Assembly: GCA_022113835.1 (NCBI GenBank)
Contig: JAILWY010000002.1
Location: 10,394,501-10,458,500, forward strand
Reading direction: 5' to 3'
Origin: Atopsyche davidsoni
Lineage: Eukaryota > Arthropoda > Insecta > Trichoptera > Hydrobiosidae
DNA length: 64,000 bases
The notes beneath the pieces were generated by a model. That model ran no database searches. It worked only from the letters and a program-made list of their open reading frames with translations, and was not told the origin of the DNA. Shown here piece by piece: positions 1-9,000 of this stretch (the stretch's first letter is position 1; every line of letters begins with the position of its first letter). The translations under genes and the position numbers were made by a program.

Positions 1-200
1 GTGCTGGTGGCGAGGGCGCGGCCGCGCAGCACGCCCAGCGCGGTCTTGACGGCGGGCGCGCGCCCCACGCGCAGACGGTCCACCAGGGAGTGCGCCACGC
101 GCGCTGCCCGTGCCGGCAGTGCCCGCAGCCGGCGCAGCGCGTGCTTGAGCGCCGAGTGGCCGGGCACGTGCTCCGCCAGCCTCTGCCACGCCTCCGACAC
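1..200 (-). CDS. Secreted protein of unknown family, exon 2 (partial, runs off left edge)
   Basis: On the minus strand a splice acceptor (...ggcgggcag) at 203-201 opens a frame starting GTG TCG GAG that stays open to the left edge (66 codons). The peptide begins VSEAWQRLAEHVPGHSALKH and is rich in Ala, Leu, Arg and Val with regular hydrophobic spacing, so amphipathic helices are likely. An in-frame TGA lies just upstream of the acceptor, as expected for an exon edge. The exon starts in phase 0, matching the phase-0 donor of the signal-peptide exon at 1924-2061, so the two join without a shift. Nearly every codon ends in G or C, unlike the AT-rich intron beside it. The polypyrimidine tract is weak. 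I do not recognise the family; function is unknown beyond likely secretion. Confidence 0.55.
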   Translation of the reverse strand, partial: MSEAWQRLAEHVPGHSALKHALRRLRALPARAARVAHSLVDRLRVGRAPAVKTALGVLRGRALATS

Positions 201-1289
201 CTGCCCGCCACGTCAAGATCCACACAATCAAAATAGAGCAGTTACCGACTTCCCTGTTTCCCGAGCGGGGACACTTATCCTGGGGCAGTTTTGTTAGTTC
301 AGCCGCTGGCGCAAATTCTGCACTCCTTCTCCATCCAATGTGCCTCCAATCATACTAGGTAAATTTGTTTAGTCGACCATGGCCCGAAGGGAGGAGCTCG
401 AGAGGCCAAATAGCCTCCAGAGCTCCGACCTGAGGAGAAGCCCACGGACCAGACAAGAACGGCGCTGAAGAGGATTGAGAGCTGAAGAGCACGAGACACC
501 ATTTTCATGTTTTTCAGCGCATCAACTAACGGAGACGCTGTCTCCATAGATAGTAAAGGACGAATGTCAGAGACGAATAGAAGGGAGGGGAGGCAGACTG
601 GGGAACAGCGAAAAGTGCGCTCCCTGGGAAACTCTCCCTCACGAATTAATGAATTGTAATGATTATATTGTATATTATATATTAAAAGACCAGCTGTCGG
701 CACCCGGAGACGACAGAAAAAACAAAAAAAAACCCTGTGTTTATTAATTCTAATGTGCGTATTGTCGCTCGAGGATTTCGATTACAATGATAAATGATTT
801 TAAACACTGACAATGTAAAACTTTTTAAGGTGATTTAAAAGGTGACTCTTTCGGTTTCTTTACTTAATTTCAACGAGTTGAGTTAGTCTTGCCACCCGGA
901 CGCTTCTCAACGTCAAATCGTCGTCTCTATTGCATTCGAATCGGTTTGACACTCCAGAAAAGCTGTCCATTGACAAAGACCGTCAAAACCTGCTATTTTC
1001 AAATATAGCTTATTGCAATAATAGCTTTTTTTAACCCAATAATATCCTATATAAGTTACTACAATATGCATTGCAAACGCAAAGCTGTCATTCAGGGTTT
1101 ACCTGGAAACGCTGGACCGCAACTGAATCAATCAGACATTATATCACCTGTGATATGCAAGTCATTATAAAATACATAAAGACCTTTCAGATTTGCAATT
1201 ACAATAAGTGAGATCATTTCTTCTTACAGTATTTTGATTATAAATATTGAAATTCTTTGAGCGCAAAGACTTCACCAGCACCTCTAGAG
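201..1289. other. First intron of the secreted-protein gene, left part
   Basis: This is AT-rich apart from 370-620, which is moderately GC-rich. On the minus strand 350-703 is an open frame that includes MVSRALQLSILFSAVLVWSV, which resembles a second signal peptide. No splice donor in a matching phase was found, so I do not call it a gene. The same DNA is also open for 30 codons on the plus strand from 379. Nothing else was recognised. Confidence 0.4.
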
Positions 1290-1789
1290 CAGTGCTTCTC
1301 AAAGTGGTCCCTACGCACCCCAGGGGGTCCCTGGGACCATTCAGGGGGTCCTTAGAAAATTAAAATCGATTTGGGGGTCCCTAAACAAAGTTAAGGGGTC
1401 CGCGCAAGGTTTAATATAAAATAAAAAAATTGTGACACATTTTTATTAATATAAAAGTTAAAATAAATAACAATGAATACATCATTAACGATTTTTACGT
1501 CCTAAGTAAAATATAAATATAGACAAGTGCATAAAATACAAGTAATAACAGGCATCGCGGTGAGTCAGGTACGCAATAGAGTCGATACTTGCACCAACTA
1601 GTCTATAATATGAATTTATGTAGTTTCTCACCAGGGTCCGTAGGCAAGTTTGACTATGAAAGGGGATCTGTAGGCAAGTTTTGACTATGAAAGGGGATCC
1701 GTAGGCAAGTTTGACTATGAAAGGGGGTCCGTGGGCAAGTTTTGACTATGAAAAGGGGTCCGTGGGCCAAAAGAGTTCGAGAGCCACTG
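1290..1789. mobile_element. hAT-superfamily MITE with terminal inverted repeats and 8-bp target duplication
   Basis: The left end reads CAGTGCTTCTCAAAGTGGTC and the right end reads, on the opposite strand, CAGTGGCTCTCGAACTC. These are imperfect terminal inverted repeats of the Charlie-like hAT type. The element is flanked on both sides by CTCTAGAG (1282-1289 and 1790-1797), a perfect 8-bp target duplication of the length hAT transposases make. The 500-bp interior has no long reading frame, so it is non-autonomous. It sits in the first intron of the secreted-protein gene and contains an internal tandem repeat at 1636-1767. Confidence 0.88.
1636..1767. repeat. 30/31-bp tandem repeat inside the hAT MITE, about 4 copies
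   Basis: Units carry (t)ccgtaggcaag then tttgactatgaaaggggat, with anchors at 1641, 1671, 1702 and 1732 and a partial fifth near 1763. The spacing alternates between 30 and 31 bp because a T run is 3 or 4 bases long. The expansion is internal to the transposon. Confidence 0.85.
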
Positions 1790-1923
1790 CTCTAGAGTGT
1801 GCTTCACTTTGTAACAGTACAATTTTGAAAATACTCATTTTCGGTGTTACGGATTCGACGGCCGCGTGTTGAAGTCGCCCGCACGAGTGTCACCTCGGCT
1901 CGCAACAATAAACATACCATCAC

Positions 1924-2061
1924 CTGACTCAGTCCCGCGCCGGCATTGAAGACGGCTTCCCCGACGGCGGAAGGCGGGACCGACCCCTGCGAGTCGGCGT
2001 GGCCGCACAGCCCCGCCACCAGCACCAGCACCAGCACCAGCACAGCCGGCAGACACGACAT
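1924..2061 (-). CDS. Secreted protein of unknown family, exon 1 with signal peptide
   Basis: ATG at 2061 opens 46 codons ending at a CAG|GTGATG donor (1924/1923). The N-terminus MSCLPAVLVLVLVLVAGLCG is a textbook signal peptide: a short n-region, a hydrophobic Leu-Val core and small residues near a probable cleavage site around Gly20-Ala22. The Leu-Val core is encoded by a CAGCAC/CACCAG hexanucleotide run at about 2021-2043, so its length may vary between individuals. The mature part begins near DSQGSVPPSAVGEAVFNAG. Reading through the donor reaches other codons in the intron, but the phase match to the exon at 1-200 and the codon bias there favour splicing. The gene therefore points left and only its 5' end is in the window. 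Confidence 0.6.
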
Positions 2062-2225
2062 CTCGGCGAGGACTGGCCGCCGACTCCGCCGCCACTGATA
2101 ACGACAAACCCGAAACAGAGTGGAGGGGCGCCCCTGCTTTCAGGACGGGACGCCGGGCAGGAAGGAACTCGCTTTCCAAAGGCAATTGCGACTCGGACGT
2201 TGCGCGCTGGAAATGTGCACACCTG
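2062..2225 (-). other. Probable 5'-UTR exon of the secreted-protein gene
   Basis: Upstream of the ATG at 2061 the minus strand stays GC-rich for about 160 bp and then meets a strong acceptor, attttctttcag|GTGTGC, at 2227-2226. This suggests that the 5' UTR is split by an intron and that the promoter lies further right. No TATA box or upstream exon could be assigned. Confidence 0.4.
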
Positions 2226-4010
2226 AAAGAAAATGCGATTAATCAAAATGCACAACGATTAAAAAAAAAAAAATAAATAGATTTACAATAGTTCTAACGT
2301 TGTGGTGAGGTGTATGACTATCCCCAATCCTGCGCGCAAGTTGTGCTTAGGTGATAGCATACATGAATTTCTTTAATTGCATTATTGTGTTAGGCAGGGA
2401 AAATGAGTGGAAAAACAGGCGCATTTTAGTTATAATACTCGGCGAGTCGCTCAAAACTGGTAGCTGGAGTAAAATCAAATGAGAATTACTTGCGTCCTAC
2501 TTTGCGTCGTTTGCTAAGACAACACCATAAAAAAACACCCAAAATAAAAGAACGCAATTGCCTTATTATATATCCAGATCGTTGATTATATTGCGGTTAA
2601 ACTCGTCACACAAATTTATTAAAATATTAACTTTCTGTTATTTAATTGTAGGTTGGATAAAAAAGCGTTTAACATACATACAATCACGTTTCAACTTGAT
2701 CAATCTAGATGTTTTTCTTTTTCAAAAAATAAAAGCTTAGACTTTAGAAATATATATAACTATAACTGAATATTAAACAAAATAAAGACTGTTAAATAAA
2801 ATACTTAAAACATGAATGATAACATAAATGCACTTGGATAAACATTTCTTTTAAATTACAGTCACAATATTGTTGCAATGTCGCGGTAAATATATATATA
2901 TATTTTTTAAAATAAGCGTTAAATAAAAGTAGTTAAATTTTAGGTAACTTTTATTGATGAACCTACTTTAAGGGATAAATGGAACATATTGAATACAATG
3001 TATTTTTCGCATATGAGTTTTGAAATAAAAACGAGTTTATATGTTTTATATAGGACAATAAGAAAAGTATTCTTTAAATTGAAAACACGTTTATATTAAT
3101 GAATATGAATAAATTATTTAAAAACGAAAATTAAGACTTCACCTTGTATTGTTTGCAGCTTCTAGACGACAATAAACGGAAACTGACTTGAACTTACATT
3201 ATTGTATTTCATGTTGATGAAAGTTGTATCAGATGTATATTTTCACAAATAAGTATATTTTAACTAATTGAACATATTTAAAATTTAACTCAAATCTTTA
3301 ATAAAACCCGTTTAAATCGCGGTTATTATTGGATAATATCAAAGGATTGAAAAAGCCGCTGTCAATCCCCAACGCATATCAAACAATCACAGACAATTAT
3401 ATTTTATAAGCTACAGAAAGAAAAAAAAAAATATTATTTAATCAAAACCAAACAAATTAAATATTTATGCAGACAATTAAATACATTTTTAATAGAGGAC
3501 TCGAAAACGGCTAAATAGTAAATACAAAAAAACATTACGTAAAATAAATAGTAATAAGTCTAAAATGCTGTTGTCTGGTTAGTCAGAATTTCGATCTACG
3601 CGTGAACTATCAAATCAGAAGACACTGAGACATATTATGTCTATAATATCAACATATATTTATATATAGATGATCGAGTTCGTATGAATTAAATATATTT
3701 TATCTAAAATATATAAACTCACTAAGCGGTGCAAAAACGTGAGGCGTCCTAAATCCAATGCGATTTATTACAATATCACTAAAAATATTTACTATTAAAT
3801 AAAAAAAATACCAGCGAATTTAAAATAAATATTTAAAAACCATTGTTTCGAGTTCAATTGTTGAAATAGAAAAAAAAAAAAGCAATTTTTTTCAAATTAC
3901 CACAGCTTTGGTTTTTTATTAATTTTAGTGCTAGGATAGTTTTCGATTTTTTTTATATCATAGGTTTACGTTTATACTTAATAAATAGAAAAAAATGCAC
4001 CTGCTTGCAT
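2226..4010. other. AT-rich region with one dispersed-repeat fragment
   Basis: No supported exon was seen. At 2510-2560 the segment with ccataaaaaaacacccaaaat followed by aacgcaatt matches the dispersed family whose complete copy lies at 47574-47696. The remainder is A/T-rich with homopolymer runs. Confidence 0.5.
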
Positions 4011-4128
4011 TTTTTATCAATCTACAATATTATTACAAGAATATGGTAGATAGGTAAGTTTTTCCGTGCGGCGAGTGTTTGAAGAAAGCATAGAGATAGT
4101 GTTCATGAAACTGACCTTGTGAAGTCAT
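4011..4128. repeat. Degenerate copy of two DRC7 segments
   Basis: 4011-4055 resembles intronic DNA at 8836-8880 (shared ttttatcaatcta and attacaagaata). 4096-4128 resembles 9871-9903 (gatagtgtt, then tgaaac.gaccttgtg.agtca), which covers the end of a DRC7 exon and its donor. Orientation and order are kept, but the roughly 1 kb separating them in the gene has shrunk to 40 bp here. It is either a decayed partial duplication or a shared dispersed repeat. Confidence 0.4.
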
Positions 4129-5690
4129 CGGGTCAATAGTCAAATATTTTATTTTTATTTAAAATTAGTTTAATCCCATAATAGTTATCTAAAAGCTTTG
4201 ATACACAAGAGAACGATATAAACGCAGGGAAAGTTGATCTTCCTAGCACATGTATGCGTGATTAGTAATGGCGTAACGACACATCTCGGAAGCGTTCACT
4301 TTCGCCGGGTTTACTTCAATAGTTTGTAGCGTTCATTAGTTTAAAACACCATAACCGATCAACAATAACACATAAATAATTTACAAAAGATTTTTTTCAA
4401 TACGCACTATGTCCGTATTTACATTTGATCCCCAACAACGAGTGGTTAAAAATAAATTAGTATATCTGAAAACTCCACTTTTACTTATATTATTGCATTC
4501 CACAGATATTTATAAAAAATAGCACTTAATTTATATTAAATTATATATTATTATCGATGACATAAAGCTGTAGTTTTCTTATATTTAACATTATATTACA
4601 CTACGCAAACTCCGAGTCTGCCCGACGAGCACGCAGGCACTGCAGGTCGTTGCAGAAGAAAGTGGCGTAATTTCTTTCCAATGCACTACCGCAGGTACCT
4701 ACATAATTTGTTACGACATCGTAATGATAATGTTATTAATGTATCTGAGTTATAAAAACAACTAAAATCACACTTCAATTTATAATCAACAATACCTTCC
4801 TAAAAATAACCATTTTAAAGACATGCAACATGCGTTCAAATATTTTTTTAAATTGTTACTGCCATCTAACGGAATTTATGAAAATCAAAATGTACGCTTG
4901 TATTCTTTGTTGACAACGTCAGAGTAAAACAGTTTTATATGCTTTATTTTTTTATATTTTCGTTCATATAAAATAAAATGTTTAATAATAAATATATATA
5001 AAAATATTTAACAATTAATACATATTTTTTCATGCAACAAATATATATATATACAAATTAAAAAAAAAATTTAATTGCATTTATTTTTAATTTTTGTATT
5101 GAAATGGGAAAAATTGTAGTAACTTTTTTTTTTAAATTACATTTAATCATAATCTTTCTTCTTTATTCATGATTAGGATATTTCAAAATTATATTCAACT
5201 ATTCTAATATTGTTAATAAGCTTCAGTAAGTTTTTGTAACTATTTAATCATCAAATATTTATTTTAAACATGAAACTGTTTCATTCTCAAAATCAAATGA
5301 ATATCCAAATTAGAGCTGAAATAGTTTCCTTTAGAAAAGCATAAAATATATATTAAATTGTGTAATCTCTTTTTGTAATTACTTTTTTTAATTGTTATAA
5401 TAAAACAGCATAAATAAACAGCAAGTGTGGACTTAAAATATTCGCCTCTCTTCTCGTTGTCCCAATCCCCCTTAGCTGTAAAAAGGTTCCGACAGACATC
5501 TATCTTTAACTATTTTCTCATTATGCTATAAAACTAATTAAATATATTCATCATGGTGACAAAATATTTTAAAATTATTTTATTTGTGTGTTCAAAAAAT
5601 TGTTTTTTGTTGTTTATACGTGATTTTGATTGTTCTTAAATTTTGTAAAAATAAAGATATTAAAAATTGAGATTTCTTTTATTCAAATAA
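4129..5690. other. AT-rich region, nothing recognised
   Basis: There are long A/T runs and no conserved reading frame. A last short exon of DRC7 could hide here, since the donor at 5898 would need an acceptor to its left, but I could not find a convincing one. Confidence 0.4.
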
Positions 5691-5938
5691 ACAAATTTAT
5701 AAGTTAGTGTTATCCGAAAGTTCAATACAATGACAGAGCTATTTTTTTTTTTTAGGTTTATTTTTCTTAGTCACCTCAGGCTCCAATTTTTTTTTCACTG
5801 GCTGGTATCGTAAAACAAATTTATAAGTTAGTGTTACCCGAAAGTTCAATACAATGACACAAAGCAATATTTTTTTTTTGTTTATTTTGCTTAATTACCT
5901 CAGGGTCCAATTGATTTTTCATTTGCTGGTATCGTATA
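5691..5938. repeat. 124-bp tandem duplication spanning the end of the last visible DRC7 exon
   Basis: Copy 1 (5691-5814) and copy 2 (5815-5938) both begin acaaatttataagttagtgt and both end near ctggtatcgta. Copy 2 contains the 3' end of the last DRC7 exon. Copy 1 carries a diverged version of the same codons and of the splice donor (GAG|GTGACT against GAG|GTAATT), so the exon end and its donor have been duplicated downstream. Confidence 0.82.
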
Positions 5939-6057
5939 GCAGACATCTTTTTATGTCTCTCCATTTGCACCTCCAGGGTCTTCACCTCAAACAGCAAATT
6001 GTCACTGCGGTAATAATGCAAATTTACATCAACTATAGTTGTAGTAAAGTTTTTCCT
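5899..6057 (-). CDS. DRC7: DRC7 exon l (last visible exon; both borders uncertain)
   Basis: Frame FTTTIVDVNLHYYRSDNLLF then EVKTLEVQMERHKKMSA matches the C-terminal YLSYCSQ...RILEQRLNRHK region of the family. The chosen start, attaaag|AGG at 6057, keeps phase 0 but leaves about 11 residues missing, so a tiny exon may be absent. At the other end the frame either splices at GAG|GTAATT (5899/5898) or reads through to a TAA at 5821-5823. The duplication at 5691-5938 makes the true end hard to call. Confidence 0.75.
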
Positions 6058-9000
6058 CTTTAATATATCGCAATGAGAGTAATAGTTACCACCCGATAGC
6101 AATTTTTAAATGTTTCAAGGGCCTTGAGAATATTTGTAACCTATTACTACTATTTACTGCCTTTGTGTTTGGTACTATTTGGTATCTACTTGTTATGCAA
6201 GTTCTATGCCGCTTTGCTTGTACTTCTATTTTATCTATTGAATAATATCTCTATAAGAGATAGCGGTTATACTAAAAACATAATATTAACTCGACTTACA
6301 CCTGTTTGAAATGTGATCACCGCCAATAAAAATCTTATAGTTGATGAATAATTTTGACTCACTCTGATCTGATAGGTTAGTTTTATTTGCACGGATATAG
6401 CCAGGATAAATCAACGCTAACACTCGAGATCAATTCGATCCCTACACTTTACAATATAGTTGAAGTTGAAAACCTTCTTTTGTTATTTGAATTTGAATCA
6501 TTTTAGAAGTTTATAATAGTTTTATATAAGTAATATAGGCCATCAGTATATAGGTGCAGTGGTTTTATGAGGTCTATACTATCCGCTTTGGGTTTAGATT
6601 CAGCTACTTATCAGGCAGGAAATCAAGTACAAATCGTTATTACATGTAAAATAGTAGTAAAATAAAAAAATACAAAACCTTTTTTTGAAATATTCCTCCT
6701 CATCCTTAGGAGAAATGGTGTACAAATTTGTAAGATACCAGAGTTTTTGTTCTCGTAGACTTATTGTACGCTGCAAACAAAATAATTTTTATCACAACCT
6801 ACAATTTCAATCAGACAAAAGTCTTTAACCATACCGAAATGAGCATGCGGAAACCCTTTCTACCACAAGAACCCGCCTTCCCTTCTAACGAAAAGTCTAT
6901 TTAGGTCTGCTACAGTATATCATATTTTCGTTGAATATTTTCGAAAACGATGTTATTTTCCCATCCATCTTGGAAATTCAACAGGAGATTTCTTAATTAA
7001 AAAATTAATTTCCAAATATCCAAGAGTTTGAAGGGTTAAGATAAATAGGGATAAGATAGAATATTTTCAGAAGAGATCATTGAGATCAATGGCACAGCAG
7101 TCCAATCAACAGTGAATCAATATGGTGTCAAATAATAGTTTATCACACAAAGAATCTAGTTGGGGACAGGATCTCAAAATATGGTCTGTCTCGTTTGATG
7201 ACCAAAGGAATTTTTTGAATGGTCTATGACAAAAAGTGGTTCATATTTTTTGATATTTAGAGATGAATAACAGTTTGTCATCTAATAGTGTCATGCCGAG
7301 ATAGGAACAGAGTCGCAAGACATGAACAAAACATAACATAATCAGCATATTTGTATTTTTTTGATGCTCTAAAGTAAAAATTGGCATGACATTATTCCGT
7401 AATATCCACGACAAGTCATTGAAATTTGCATAATTCAGGGCATATCCTTTTACAAAATTGCGGTTCTCATACTAATTCTATTCGGCAGTACATACCTCAT
7501 TATATCTGGCCTGTAGCAGATTTTGCCGGGCCAACTGGGTTTGAGTAAAGTCCCTGAGGCATTGAGAGATATCTATGGGGGTGAGGGGTCGACCATAGCG
7601 GGCCACATATGGTGCCCCCGGGTCTGAGACCTTTGCATACCTCTGCGCATAAATCTCTTTCTCTGCCTTTTCCTATTTGAAGAATTTGTGCGTAAATAAG
7701 TTATCAAATATAATCATTTTAACCAAATATTAAATATTCTTATTGATAAGATATTGAAAGTGGTAAATACATATATAGTATATATTTGAAGTATTTAATA
7801 GGATCCAAACAAACAACAGCAAATATCTTCATGGCAGGTTGTAATTTTAGAAATATCTGAATATGTGATAGCTGAAAAAGATTTTAAATTTATGTTTGGC
7901 TCATCTCTGAAGGGATACCTTATTTTCAAAATTTTGCTTGGCTTGCTCGTTTTGGTCAACATCGAACAGCCCAAGTTTTACTTCTGGCTGACTGAGTTCT
8001 AGGGCACGAGCGCTGAGGAGGGTGTGGAGCTGCTTCTCCATGTCCCGTGCGTGCGCCAGTACCACCTCCTCCGCCGCCATCTGCTTCACCAGTAAGTGGT
8101 ACAGCCATAAGGGTCGCGGTTCCTTCATTCTGGGGTTTGCCTAAGCATTCATTAGCAAATATTAAAAACAACATTACTGATATATTTATTTTATATAACT
8201 TAAAAATTTATTCTAATTGAAAGGTAATACAATTGAATTATTCTATGAAATACATGAATTTCTTAAGTGTTTGTTGATTCTTACCACATAACCAGAAGTG
8301 AGGTCAGTATCGAACAGAAGGACACCTCCCGAGTCAAGGAGATTCGGTTTCACAAAATCCCTTGATGACATGGTAACAAAATGTTCTTGAAAATGGAAAA
8401 GAACTCGAAACTCCGAGTTAGCCACGAAATATATTTTCTCTGCCATGTCTTCATTAGCGGGAATATTGGGATTTCGATGATAGTATTCAGCAACATACTG
8501 AAAAAATTTAAAAATATAACAGAAATTATTAAAAAAATAATTAAATGGCTACTATTATAATTTTTAAATGAAAAGAGTTTGGAATATATATCAAATTCGG
8601 GTGCAAAGACATGATCAAATCAGCAAATCTGAACTTCACTAAGTAAAGAGAAAGTGGCTTACCAACACGTTCCTGTGTATATCGCCTTCATCAGATTGTT
8701 CGCTAAACTCAATCTCCCTCTTGTACAATCTAGTAACACAAATTAGTTTTATAAAGCTTGAGGCTTTACATTATCATCAAAAAACAGTCAATAAAATGTG
8801 CATACTCTTGACCTGACATAACTATGATATATTTTTATTTTTATCAATCTATAATCTCATTACAAGAATACGGTAAGTTTTGTCTTTGTGGTAAGTGGTG
8901 TGTTATGCTCCCAGAGTGTGGCATGTCACCTGTCGGGCCTCTCAGCATAGTGCTCGGTGAGTACTCCTGGAGTGACTTGCAGTCTCATGAGCAAGTCCGG

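Noticed and set aside
350..703. 117-codon minus-strand frame with a signal-peptide-like stretch
   Set aside because: It lies in the intron of the secreted-protein gene. The possible donor (tcag|gtcgga) is phase 1 and does not fit the next exon, which starts in phase 0. It may be a dispersed repeat.
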